Below, one piece after another: positions 52,611-61,410 of a DNA stretch of 64,000 nt. Numbering within the stretch: position 1 is the stretch's first letter; each line of letters begins with the position of its first letter. The stretch spans positions 22,222 through 86,221 of the forward strand of contig NZ_WUEY01000025.1 in assembly GCF_010668395.1 (NCBI RefSeq), written 5' to 3'. This stretch comes from Martinezella lusitana (lineage in GTDB: Bacteria; Pseudomonadota; Alphaproteobacteria; Rhizobiales; Rhizobiaceae). A program made the position numbers and the translations under genes. The notes beneath the pieces were generated by a model. That model searched no databases. It saw nothing but the letters and a program-made list of their open reading frames with translations, and was not told the origin of the DNA.

Positions 52611-53714
52611 TTATAGCGGCTGAGCGAGCGGCATGTAGGAATGTTGGTACAACGTGTTGCCGAACTTGCTCAGAATCAGATTGCGCAAGAAATTCGAACT
52701 GTTTCTTAGCTTATCGCGCGCTGCGCACTGCTTCTGGACCCACTCCAGCCGCGCCTTTCTTCGGGCATAGAATGCGGCCAAAACAGAGGCGGAAGCCTCT
52801 GGCCGGGACAACGATTCTGCCAAAATTAAAGCATCCTCCAGTGCCATCCCTGCTCCCTGTGCCATGCTTGGCGAAGAGGCATGTGCCGCATCTCCGATCA
52901 GCACTAACCGTTCCGCTGCGTATGGTTTTGCCGCGACCTCAGCTAGCATTGCACGATGAGTGATTACGTCAGGTGTCAGCCCGGAAATTGCGGGGCCAAG
53001 CGGGCCTTTGAATTGGGAGAAGAGATCTTTTAGTGTTTCGATTGAACCATCTTGGAAATCACGCGGCGAGCAATCGGCATAAATATAAAGCTGCTTTCTG
53101 CTGAGGGGAATGCCCAATAACGTACGTTTTCGCCCGAGCATGACCGTCCAGCTGTCGAGTTCTCCAAGGTTGTCGACTACGAGGCGCCAGGAAACGATGT
53201 CGAGCGGACGAGGGGCGGTCGCTTCGAAGTTCGCATTGCGCAAAGGTGAGTGGATCCCGTCCGCCCCCACAACCAGATCATATTCCGACGTGCTGCCGTC
53301 TGAAAAGCTGACCTGTCGTTTGTCGTCGCTGATGGCGGTCGAGGTTAGCGTTTTTCCATAACTTACTGACGTGCTCTGCAGCGATCTACCGAGTAATTCG
53401 ATCAAGCTCGCCCGAGGCAGAGCAACGCAGGGTCCGCAGTTGCCCCATACGGACTGAGTGGCGACACTGTTCAACACGAGGCCGCTTGAGGACAGAATTT
53501 GTTGTGACGCAATTGGAAAAGATGCCTCGATCACCTCTTTCTGAAGCCCCAGGTTCTTCAATGCTCGTGTCGCATTTCCAAGCAAGAAGATCCCTTGCCC
53601 AGAAGTCGGCGACGTCTCGAAACGCTCTACGACCTCAACATGCTGTCCCTTTAATTCCAGCGCCCGCGCAGCGGCGAGTCCCGCAATTCCCGCTCCAACC
53701 ACTAAAATTTTCAT
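52611..53714 (-). CDS. FAD-dependent aromatic-type monooxygenase
   Basis: 367 residues from the ATG at 53714. The Rossmann motif is ILVVGAGIAGLAAARALELKG (quoted in part, about 3-22), the middle DG motif is LVVGADGIHSPLR and the FAD-ribityl motif is RLVLIGDAAHASSPSMAQGAGM in parts. This is the order of PHBH/salicylate-hydroxylase-type enzymes. An upstream in-frame start would place the vir-box-like site inside the gene, so 53714 is preferred. It is divergent from the MFS transporter. It probably hydroxylates an aromatic or heterocyclic compound; substrate unknown. Confidence 0.83.
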   Translation of the reverse strand: MKILVVGAGIAGLAAARALELKGQHVEVVERFETSPTSGQGIFLLGNATRALKNLGLQKEVIEASFPIASQQILSSSGLVLNSVATQSVWGNCGPCVALPRASLIELLGRSLQSTSVSYGKTLTSTAISDDKRQVSFSDGSTSEYDLVVGADGIHSPLRNANFEATAPRPLDIVSWRLVVDNLGELDSWTVMLGRKRTLLGIPLSRKQLYIYADCSPRDFQDGSIETLKDLFSQFKGPLGPAISGLTPDVITHRAMLAEVAAKPYAAERLVLIGDAAHASSPSMAQGAGMALEDALILAESLSRPEASASVLAAFYARRKARLEWVQKQCAARDKLRNSSNFLRNLILSKFGNTLYQHSYMPLAQPL

Positions 53715-53800
53715 CGTAGAATTCCACCGATTGAGATTAACCACAATCGCGCCTTTTAAGCGAAATTCGTTGCAACGATGCTTCAAGCTAGTGGTTGCCA

Positions 53801-53814
53801 GCGTCATTTGTAAC
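53801..53814. promoter_or_regulatory. vir-box-like site facing the monooxygenase gene
   Basis: GCGTCATTTGTAAC matches RTTDCAWWTGHAAY at 12 of 14 positions with an intact CATTTGTAAC core. It is 87-100 bp upstream of the monooxygenase ATG. Confidence 0.5.
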
Positions 53815-53924
53815 ATCTGTGGGCGCCTGCTTTTGCTGCGCCTGAATGTGGTTGGTAACTTTGCGATCGGTGCATGGATTGCTCAGTTCCGTCAGATTCC
53901 GCAAAAACTCCGTACTATCCATAT

Positions 53925-53938
53925 CTTTCAATTGTAAC
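53925..53938. promoter_or_regulatory. vir-box-like site facing the MFS transporter gene
   Basis: CTTTCAATTGTAAC matches RTTDCAWWTGHAAY at 13 of 14 positions. It lies 77-90 bp upstream of the transporter ATG in the divergent promoter shared with the monooxygenase. Confidence 0.65.
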
Positions 53939-54014
53939 GTAAAATTGGGTTTTTCGAATAACCAATCAACGGACTGGCGTTGTAACGACCGAACTACAAA
54001 CAACTGGTGTTTGC

Positions 54015-55394
54015 ATGGTCTGGACCCGCTCGCAGAAATCATCTCAAGACATCTCTTCTCGGGATGAATCGGATCCTAGGTCGCCCTCAGGAAGAGCGAT
54101 ACGAATGCTGTCGCTCGCAGCCGCGGGCGGAGCATTGGAGTTCTATGACTTCGTAACGTTTGTCTTTCTTTCTGACACCATTGGATCTTTGTTTTTCCCA
54201 ATCGGCTCGCCGCCCTGGCTGACAATGATTCAGACCTTCGGCATTTTCGCTGCAGGATATATTTTCCGACCATTGGGTGGAGTGGTCCTCGCTCACTTTG
54301 GTGACCTGTTCGGCCGAAAGAGAGTCTTTGCGTTTTCGATCCTTCTGATGGCCATATCGACCCTCGCGGTAGCATTTTTGCCGGTTTATCAATCCATCGG
54401 ACTGGCAGCACCGCTTTTATTGGTGGTATTGCGGGTACTTCAAGGCATAGCAATCGGTGGTGAAGTGCCCGGGGCATGGACGTTTGTTGCTGAACACGTT
54501 CCTCCGAGCCGCGTGGGATTAGCCTGTGGTCTCGTTTGTGCTGGCCTTACGATCGGGATCCTTCTGGGTTCGGCAATCGCGGCCGCGATAACGTATCTTC
54601 TGCCGCCTGCCGCCATACTAAGTTATGCATGGCGTTTCCCGTTCTTATTGGGTGGCGCATTTGGTCTTTTAGGCATGCATCTTCGTCGGATGCTTCAGGA
54701 GACGCCAGTTTTTGTGGCACTGAGAAGGCGCAAAATGCTAGTCCCAGAGCTTCCGCTAAGCGTCGTACTGCGTGCATATACGAGGGGCATCGTTATTTCG
54801 ATTCTTTGTACACTGATACTTTCGGCGGCGGTTGTCATGCTGACGCTGATGCTTCCCACACTACTTCAAGGGTTGTATCATTACACCCGCCAGCAAGCAC
54901 TAATCGCCACCACGATAAGTACTCTCTCAATGACTGTGGGCGTTGTCCTGGCGGGCCTTTTGCTCGACTACGTGGGCCCCGCAAAGCTCTTCGTCATTGG
55001 AGGGATGCTCCTTGCAGGCGGTGATTTCGCGCTTTCGAAAATTGCGGTGGGCGGCATCTTCCATCTGTATTTGTTCAGCGCATTCGTCGGATTTTCGGGA
55101 GCCGTTGCGGCCGCAGTGCCATTCGTTATGGTCTCCTGCTTTCCAGCTTCTGTCAGATTTACGGGAGTATCTTTCTCTTACAATGTCTCCTACGCGATAT
55201 TTGGAGGCTTAACCCCCGTCACAGTTGCGGCATTGATGGCCGTGAATCCAATGTCACACATTTATTATTTGTTGTGCATCAGCGGCATTACGGTCGTTCT
55301 GGGCGGGTATCTCTGGAGCTTTCCCGAGACGTTGCGGTATCAGCGAAAGCCGCCGATGCCCCGTGGCGGGCACCAGGACGCCACAAAGCCCTAA
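54015..55394 (+). CDS. MFS transporter, metabolite:H+ symporter family
   Basis: 459 residues, 12 predicted helices. The opening AAAGGALEFYDFVTFVFLSDTIG and the loop motif GDLFGRKRVFAFSILLMAIST (in parts) are characteristic of the metabolite:H+ symporters (ShiA, ProP, citrate and aromatic-acid carriers). RVLQGIAIGGEVPGAWTFVAEH follows near residue 130-150. It is paired divergently with the flavin monooxygenase, and both have their own vir-box-like site. It could import a plant-derived acid. It is convergent with the VirA-like kinase gene, 7 bp apart. Confidence 0.87.
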   Translation: MVWTRSQKSSQDISSRDESDPRSPSGRAIRMLSLAAAGGALEFYDFVTFVFLSDTIGSLFFPIGSPPWLTMIQTFGIFAAGYIFRPLGGVVLAHFGDLFGRKRVFAFSILLMAISTLAVAFLPVYQSIGLAAPLLLVVLRVLQGIAIGGEVPGAWTFVAEHVPPSRVGLACGLVCAGLTIGILLGSAIAAAITYLLPPAAILSYAWRFPFLLGGAFGLLGMHLRRMLQETPVFVALRRRKMLVPELPLSVVLRAYTRGIVISILCTLILSAAVVMLTLMLPTLLQGLYHYTRQQALIATTISTLSMTVGVVLAGLLLDYVGPAKLFVIGGMLLAGGDFALSKIAVGGIFHLYLFSAFVGFSGAVAAAVPFVMVSCFPASVRFTGVSFSYNVSYAIFGGLTPVTVAALMAVNPMSHIYYLLCISGITVVLGGYLWSFPETLRYQRKPPMPRGGHQDATKP

Positions 55395-55401
55395 GGACGC
55401 G

Positions 55402-57927
55402 CTACCGAGCCACGTCTGGCAGCGCTGATCGTCTTCCAATCTTGTTGAAAAGCGCAGTGGCCAGCGATATCGAACTGACCGGCTTTCGTAGCAGGGAGAT
55501 GCGATCCAAGGGGCGAGCGCCGTTCCCGTCTCTGCCGGGGTCGGCGAGGAAAAGTATCGGAATCATTTCGAATTCCTTTACGATTTTCCCCAAATCAGGA
55601 GTGTCTTGCCAAAGGTCTAAGTCCAGGAGCACGAGATCTGGCAATCGACCGGCTGCCGCCAACCACCGTTTGAGCGCGGCCATAGATGCAAAGCCTACGG
55701 GCTCGTACTGCAGTGCGGCAATCTTTTCTTCGTACATCAATCGCAAGCTGGTATCGCGTTGCGCAAGCAGGACGAGCTGTCCCGTGCCGAGCGGGATCGT
55801 GCGCTCGTTAAAGAATTGTCCCAACGGGACTGGGTCCTCATAGATGGCAGGAAAGTATAACTTGAACTCCGTTCCTTCTGAGGGACGGCTCTCGACATCA
55901 ATTCTTCCGTTCATTCCCGTCACATGACCATGGACCGCAGCGAGGCCAAGCCCTGTTCCGCCACTTTTAGCGCGGGTCGTGAAGAAGGGCTCGAAAATAT
56001 GCGGGAGGATGCTTTTCGCGATTCCGTCTCCGTTGTCCTTAACGCTAAGGAGCACGTAGTCGCCCCTTGGCAATTCACTATGGGACAACGATGTTACGTT
56101 GCCGAATTCAACCTTTTTCAGCGATATTTCTATATGGCCTTCTTCCGCAGATGCCTGCGCGGCGTTCATGCAAAGGTTCATCAGCACTTGTTGTATTTCG
56201 ATTGGATTGCCAAAGACAGATGGCAAACCGGTATCGATAGCTGTGGATACCGAGACGGTCCCGGGAATCGAAAGCTTCACCAGTGGGACGATGTCTTCAA
56301 TCGCCTCCTTTAAATCGAATGGTCTGTTAACGCGCTCGCGCTTTCTGCTGAAGGTGAGAATCTGGTCAATGATGTGTTTCGCCCTGTGTCCACTCGAAAG
56401 GATTTGCTGGATGTATTGTCGGGTGCGCGTTGAGCTTCGGCTGGATTCCAGAGCCATCTCGCCATATCCCAGAATCGCGCCGAGCGTATTGTTGAATTCA
56501 TGCGCTATGCCGCCCGCGAGCGTTCCGACGGCCTCCAATCGCTGCGAATGTTCCAGGCGAGCCTCCAACGCTCGCTTTTCCTCGCGTTCCCTTTGGGCCT
56601 GAAGACTTTGAATCAGGACGACAATGGCGTGGCCCAGAAGCCGAATCTCATCTCTGTCTGGCTTTTTACGAACTTCTGTGTGCTCAAGAAAGAGGATGCC
56701 GGCCGAGCTTGCATCAATGCTCATTGCTGTAATTGATCCGGCACTTAGAGCACCCTCCGGGAAAGCCTGTATCTCGAGCTTTTGGAGGTTGTGATAATAG
56801 GGTCGGTCGCCATTGACCTTTTCTTCTGCCATTTTTTCAGAAAGGCGCTCGAGAAGTGATCGAAACAGGGATGCTTCGACGTTTCCGAAAAGCTGTTCGA
56901 CTTCTTTAACGTCGCTGCTGACGACGGCGAAGGCGTAGCTGCTGCAGTCAAAGAAATCGGCCACCGCGCCGAGTGAGTCTGTTAATGCCGCCGATACATT
57001 ATCGAAGTCTTCGTTAAAGCGCCTCTTGATGGTGGCGGCCAGATTTTCGAATTCCAACTGTTGCGTGAGTCGGTGAGTCTGAGAGCGCAGTCTGTAAACA
57101 AGGATTGCAATATAGATGCACAGCAGAACGGATATGGAGCCCAAAAGGATTCTGCTCCAAGCTGAGCGGACGCTTAGAATGCCATAGGCATCGAGATATT
57201 CCTTCTGAAGAGTCTGGGCTTCCGTCGATGTCCGGGATGCCTGAATAGATCGAATTGTGTCATCGACCGACGGCAGGGTATCCAATATCATCCTCGCATG
57301 TACGACGTAGGACGCTACGTCGGGGATGCTTGCCGCTTCGGATCGAGACATTGCGTCGAGCTGAGTTCGTATCGGCTTTTCAAATCGCTGATCTGGCTGG
57401 GCGGCAAAACGCATCATCAGGTTGCCCAGATCGGTTGATATCGCCAACGCCTTGACAACAGCGGGATCGCTGCTCTCGTGCAACTCACTCAACATTTGAT
57501 TTGCGATTGAGAATGAGTTCTGAAGCAAGGCATTATCAGTCTTGAAACGTTCGACGAGCTTCTCATCGCCATCGATGGATGCCGCAAGCTTCGTTAGTTC
57601 CGCGTCAAGTTCCGCCGTCGATTCGACGCCACTTTCTGGAAAAAGCTTTCGAAGCTTTGAAACGGTGGCATGAAGATTCACAATCGAATCCACGATAGGA
57701 TCGTAGTTTCGCAGAAGACCTGCTCTTGCTTGTAGAACATCGCGTTGCAAGGACGCATGATTGATGTCGATCGCACGCAGAGAGGTTAGAATTGATTCAT
57801 GCGTGTCGCGCGAAGGGACGCGACCGATGGCAAACAGCGCAAACAGGAAAGCGCCGGCTACGAGTAGAACAATTCGCCAAAGTTCAATCGTGGCGCGTTG
57901 AGGAGGCCGCTTCGAGCTTATGTCCAT
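55402..57927 (-). CDS. VirA-like hybrid sensor histidine kinase
   Basis: 841 residues laid out like Agrobacterium VirA. TM1 is at about 18-36, then a periplasmic region with SLQRDVLQARAGLLRNYDPI (59-78) as in VirA, and TM2 at about 260-279. A GAF-like linker follows, then the H-box LEHSQRLEAVGTLAGGIAHEFNN in parts, with His476 equivalent to VirA His474. The ATPase boxes are DNGDGI and GGTGLGLAAVHGH. A C-terminal receiver-like domain (about 715-830) has EEKIAALQYEPVGF, matching VirA. It is the last gene of an operon with the VirG-like regulator and a cytochrome c peroxidase, overlapping the latter by 44 bp. VirA senses phenolics; the same is inferred here, not shown. Confidence 0.92.
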   Translation of the reverse strand: MDISSKRPPQRATIELWRIVLLVAGAFLFALFAIGRVPSRDTHESILTSLRAIDINHASLQRDVLQARAGLLRNYDPIVDSIVNLHATVSKLRKLFPESGVESTAELDAELTKLAASIDGDEKLVERFKTDNALLQNSFSIANQMLSELHESSDPAVVKALAISTDLGNLMMRFAAQPDQRFEKPIRTQLDAMSRSEAASIPDVASYVVHARMILDTLPSVDDTIRSIQASRTSTEAQTLQKEYLDAYGILSVRSAWSRILLGSISVLLCIYIAILVYRLRSQTHRLTQQLEFENLAATIKRRFNEDFDNVSAALTDSLGAVADFFDCSSYAFAVVSSDVKEVEQLFGNVEASLFRSLLERLSEKMAEEKVNGDRPYYHNLQKLEIQAFPEGALSAGSITAMSIDASSAGILFLEHTEVRKKPDRDEIRLLGHAIVVLIQSLQAQREREEKRALEARLEHSQRLEAVGTLAGGIAHEFNNTLGAILGYGEMALESSRSSTRTRQYIQQILSSGHRAKHIIDQILTFSRKRERVNRPFDLKEAIEDIVPLVKLSIPGTVSVSTAIDTGLPSVFGNPIEIQQVLMNLCMNAAQASAEEGHIEISLKKVEFGNVTSLSHSELPRGDYVLLSVKDNGDGIAKSILPHIFEPFFTTRAKSGGTGLGLAAVHGHVTGMNGRIDVESRPSEGTEFKLYFPAIYEDPVPLGQFFNERTIPLGTGQLVLLAQRDTSLRLMYEEKIAALQYEPVGFASMAALKRWLAAAGRLPDLVLLDLDLWQDTPDLGKIVKEFEMIPILFLADPGRDGNGARPLDRISLLRKPVSSISLATALFNKIGRRSALPDVAR

Positions 57928-58891
57928 TGTACTCGCCAGTCAGTGTTTTCAGAAATGCCACAAGTGTATCTGTGTCGTTTGCTGTCAGCGTACGACCGAG
58001 TTGGCTGCGGGCCATGATTTGTACCGCCGCTGGAAGGGACGAGACCCGACCATCGTGAAAATATGGCGCTGTGACTGCTACGTTTCGCAGGCTCGGCACG
58101 CGAAAAACCCCCTTGTCTGCCTCCTGACCCGTCAGGGTATAGCGACCCATGTCGCCGTCACTCTCGGAATCCCCGATTGGCGGCGGAGAGAATATACCGA
58201 ATTTTTGGAACATGTTTCCGCCAATGTTCGAGCCTTGGTGACAAGATGCACAACCATAATCCTTGAATAGCCGGTATCCTTCCACCTCTTTTGAAGTGAG
58301 AGCGTTCGTATCGCCAGCCAGATACCGGTCAAACGGCGAATTAGGCGTGGACAATGACCTTTGAAAAGTTGCAAGGGCGTCGAGTAGATCGCCCCGGTCG
58401 ACCGGATGGCCATAGATCCGCTGGAACATTGAAGAATAGACTTGGCTGTTTCGAAGGCGCTCGAGAAGCATGGGCCAGGTTGCCGCCATCAGATTCTCGT
58501 CCAGCAATACTTTTTCGTTCTGCTCTTCGAGTGAGGTGAAATCTCCTCTCCAGCCAAGTCGATAATTCGACCCAACATTGAAAATCGTGGGAGCGTTGAA
58601 CCGATGGACACGACCCTTGTAACCGACTGTTCGCCTCTCATTTACAGTTCCGCCTTTTGTTAGATCATGGCAGCTTATGCAAGAGAGCCGATTCATGCTC
58701 GATAGAATTGGATCAGAGAAGAGTTGGCCCCCCAGCGCAACCCTTGCAGGGTTCAGGTAGCCTGTCGGCTGGAGAGGTGCCAAAGGCTCACGCCCCTCGA
58801 CCCCACTTGCACCAGCACCGAGTACGGCCGCCCCTAACGAAAGTCCGAAAGCAATCAGGTACGGAACCCCATACCGAGACCACCAATTCAT
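57884..58891 (-). CDS. Di-haem cytochrome c peroxidase (MauG/CcpA family)
   Basis: 335 residues from the ATG at 58891, which has GGGAGGAG just before it. A GTG at 58915 overlaps the regulator's stop and is an alternative. A membrane or export helix comes first (YLIAFGLSLGAAVLGAGA). Two haem-binding CxxCH motifs follow: CISCH (about 71-75) and CASCH (about 220). FSDPILSSMNRLSC and FRVPSLRNVAVTAPYFHDG are family blocks. Such enzymes reduce H2O2 in the periplasm or oxidise a partner. It lies between VirG-like and VirA-like genes on one transcript, which hints at a sensing or signal-processing role. Confidence 0.9.
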   Translation of the reverse strand: MNWWSRYGVPYLIAFGLSLGAAVLGAGASGVEGREPLAPLQPTGYLNPARVALGGQLFSDPILSSMNRLSCISCHDLTKGGTVNERRTVGYKGRVHRFNAPTIFNVGSNYRLGWRGDFTSLEEQNEKVLLDENLMAATWPMLLERLRNSQVYSSMFQRIYGHPVDRGDLLDALATFQRSLSTPNSPFDRYLAGDTNALTSKEVEGYRLFKDYGCASCHQGSNIGGNMFQKFGIFSPPPIGDSESDGDMGRYTLTGQEADKGVFRVPSLRNVAVTAPYFHDGRVSSLPAAVQIMARSQLGRTLTANDTDTLVAFLKTLTGEYNGHKLEAASSTRHD

Positions 58892-58911
58892 GCTCCTCCC
58901 GTGTTGGTCCG

Positions 58912-59634
58912 TCACTTTGTCCGCCTGCGTTCGTCGATCGTAACCTCTGCATCGAACAAGTAGCCAGCGCCACGCTCCGTGCGGATTAGTTTCGGATTGG
59001 AAGGGTCTATCTCAAGCTTGCGCCTCAGCCTTAAAATTAGAACGTCGATACTGCGGTCGAAAATCTCTTCGTCGTGAACCCTGCTGGCCGACAGCAATTG
59101 TTCTCTCGACAAAACCTGTCGCGGAGCCTTTAAAAAGGCAACAAGCAGGTTGAATTCGCCCGCCGTCAGTTTCACTTCGCTCTCGCCATTTAAAGTCAAC
59201 TGGCGCTTTTTAACGTTCAAAGCCCATCCTTCGAAGCCGTAGATCTTCCGATCTTTCCGATCCGCCGGCGTTGGCCTCACGCGAAGTGTTGCTCGGATAC
59301 GGGCCAAGAATTCACGCAGTCCAAATGGCTTCGTCAGATAGTCCGATGCACCAAGCTCCAAGCCCACGACTTTATCCGTTTCCTCCAATCTGTCGCCACT
59401 GATAATAATAATCGGAGCATCAGCCTTTCCCGATAGAGTCCGAACGATCTCTAATCCATCTTCGTGTCCGAGGTTCAAGTCGACGATTACCAGATCGACC
59501 TGCTCAGTCCGTAGGACTGCTCCGAGCTGATGACTATCCTTGACGCCAGTCACCCTAAACGCGTGCTGAGAAAGGTAATCAATCAGGAGTCCGCGAAATT
59601 TGCTGTCGTCATCGACCACAAGAATATGTTTCAC
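58912..59634 (-). CDS. VirG-like OmpR-family response regulator (copy 2)
   Basis: 240 residues, MKHILVVDDDSKFRGLLIDYL at the N-terminus, with acceptor D52 in VDLNLGHEDGLEIVR, the position phosphorylated in VirG. The DNA-binding half includes SEVKLTAGEFNLLVAFLKAPRQVLSREQLL in parts and RSIDVLILRLRRKLEIDP, then RGAGYLFDAEV. This closely follows Agrobacterium VirG. It is first in an operon with the cytochrome c peroxidase and the VirA-like kinase, its probable partner. A vir-box-like site lies 228 bp upstream. It is the best candidate to bind the vir-box-like sites of this region. Confidence 0.93.
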   Translation of the reverse strand: MKHILVVDDDSKFRGLLIDYLSQHAFRVTGVKDSHQLGAVLRTEQVDLVIVDLNLGHEDGLEIVRTLSGKADAPIIIISGDRLEETDKVVGLELGASDYLTKPFGLREFLARIRATLRVRPTPADRKDRKIYGFEGWALNVKKRQLTLNGESEVKLTAGEFNLLVAFLKAPRQVLSREQLLSASRVHDEEIFDRSIDVLILRLRRKLEIDPSNPKLIRTERGAGYLFDAEVTIDERRRTK

Positions 59635-59861
59635 AGCTAAACTCCTGGCCGTTCTATAAAGTCCGCAATTTTCTCAATGGTGATCAAGATCCGGATTGGA
59701 AGTGCTTTGCTTGGCGATCCCCGGCGTATGGCGTTTTGAAATTTCAGAGCGATTACAAGCGGGAAAATCGAGCTACAAATGAAAGTCGGGGCTCTCTGGC
59801 ACGTTGCCGAAACCGCGGGGTGTAAACAGGCTTCTGAATTTGCATGCGAGGAAGCTCAGAT

Positions 59862-59875
59862 GCTTCAAATGCAAC
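59862..59875. promoter_or_regulatory. vir-box-like site between VirG-like regulator and hydrolase
   Basis: GCTTCAAATGCAAC matches RTTDCAWWTGHAAY at 13 of 14 positions. It lies in the divergent gap, 144 bp before the hydrolase ATG at 60019 and 228 bp before the VirG-like gene, farther than at other promoters here. Confidence 0.5.
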
Positions 59876-60018
59876 CCGGTCTTTTCGACCGGAAATGATG
59901 ATGTTCTGTAAATGTCCGATCATTGCCTTCTGGCGTCGTGTCAGGCGCCTTCGGCATGGCATGGCGTGGCGAGGTTTGGCCTTGGCCACCGCGGAATGAT
60001 GATCAGAGGCAATCCCAC

Positions 60019-60849
60019 ATGGGTCGTATTATGGAACGTACAATTCACGGATATATCAATACATCACAAGGAAAAGTCGCAGTTGCAGAAAGTAAAGGTG
60101 GCGATTTGGATGTGCTATTCATACACGGTAACTCGACTTGCGCAGGCGTATTCAAAAAACAATTCGCAGATCCTCTTTCTGAGATTCACCATTTTGTCGG
60201 GCTTGATCTTCCGGGACATGGTGAATCAGATGATGCTGTCAACGCCTCGCGAACCTATTCCAGGCCTGGCCTGGCAGATGTTTGTCTTGAGACGGTTGAC
60301 AAGCTGAACCTTCGAAAGACGGTGATTGTCGGATGGTCGCTCGGGGGGCATGTTGCCATCGAAATGCTTTCTCGCTCGAAATCGATTGCGGCGATTCTCG
60401 TTGTCGGAACACCTCCAGTCGGCGACAAAATGGCGGACGGATTTCGAGGCAGGCCGCTTGGCGGCCTAGCGTCCAAAGCCGAACTGACGGCCGAAGAAGC
60501 GGACCAATTCGCAATGGAGGTTTTAGGTGCGTGCGCGGAACCCTTTGTGCGGCAGGCGGTGGAACGCACCGACCGGCGCTTCCGACCAACACTTCTTGTG
60601 GCGGCGGCCAAGGGCGAGGGTGCAAACCAGCGGAGTGTTCTTGGTTCGTCGGATGTCCCCGTGGCCATTATCAATGGTGCGGACGACCACATTATCAACC
60701 TCGATTACATTGATTCAGTTGAGTACAAAAATCTCTGGTGTGGCCGATGCTTTCGCATTCCCGATGCGGCTCACGCTCCTTTCTGGCAGGCTCCAGAAGC
60801 CTTCAATCTACTTCTCAGCAGTTTCCTTGGTCATATCGCCGATAGTTAA
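60019..60849 (+). CDS. Alpha/beta hydrolase
   Basis: About 276 residues. The oxyanion region is VLFIHGNSTCAGVF, the nucleophile motif GWSLGGHVAIE (Ser near residue 106), Asp in INGADDHI and the final His in AAHAPFWQAPEAF. An AGAGG precedes the ATG at 60019; other in-frame starts are 60031 and one upstream without support. It is divergent from the VirG-like operon. Probably hydrolyses a small ester, lactone or similar compound; substrate unknown. Confidence 0.8.
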   Translation: MGRIMERTIHGYINTSQGKVAVAESKGGDLDVLFIHGNSTCAGVFKKQFADPLSEIHHFVGLDLPGHGESDDAVNASRTYSRPGLADVCLETVDKLNLRKTVIVGWSLGGHVAIEMLSRSKSIAAILVVGTPPVGDKMADGFRGRPLGGLASKAELTAEEADQFAMEVLGACAEPFVRQAVERTDRRFRPTLLVAAAKGEGANQRSVLGSSDVPVAIINGADDHIINLDYIDSVEYKNLWCGRCFRIPDAAHAPFWQAPEAFNLLLSSFLGHIADS

Positions 60850-60967
60850 TTGTGGTCTCCTGCCGTGCGCGAGGATTTCGGTCCCTCGGGCACGGGCCTC
60901 AAATGCCAAGCCGTATCGATTACGATTGACGGCACTCCTTATGCCGTCAGTAATCGTGTGACTTATT

Positions 60968-61195
60968 TTATTTCGCAAGCTCCATCTCGCCACGAGCAAA
61001 TTGCTGCATCGGATAATACAGTTCGCAAGCGTAAGCGAAGTCGAGAAAGATCTGTTGTAACAGCGAGCGCTTTTCCGGTTCTCGGGCTAGGTTGCCAAGG
61101 CGATCGAGATCAATGTGAGGCAGTGTCCGGCCGTCGATCGCTACTAGCCGCAGGTATGGCGTTGAGGCCTTTTTCTCGTTTGTTGGTTGTCCCAT
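60968..61195 (-). CDS. Small hypothetical protein
   Basis: 75 residues from the ATG at 61195, which has GGAG 9 nt upstream; an ATG at 61210 is also in frame. Contains RLVAIDGRTLPHIDLDRLGNL and a helical C-terminus (LLQQIFLDFAYACELYYPMQQ, in parts). Composition looks coding, but I recognise no family. It lies between a hydrolase and an IS66 remnant. Confidence 0.45.
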   Translation of the reverse strand: MGQPTNEKKASTPYLRLVAIDGRTLPHIDLDRLGNLAREPEKRSLLQQIFLDFAYACELYYPMQQFARGEMELAK

Positions 61196-61410
61196 GGAAT
61201 CAAGCTCCATTGCGAATGCTCATCGCCACTCCTTAGAAGGGGCCAAGCGCGTCTTGATTACGGACAACCACAAGGTTGATTTCATGCGTAACTCGCGGAT
61301 GTGGGGGAAGCGCTGATGACCACAAATGTAACCGGTGTGCCAGCCCCACGTTGTCTTCGCCACCTTGCCGCCCGCGTCGCCGCTGTCACTCGTGCCTGCG
61401 TAGTTCCGGT

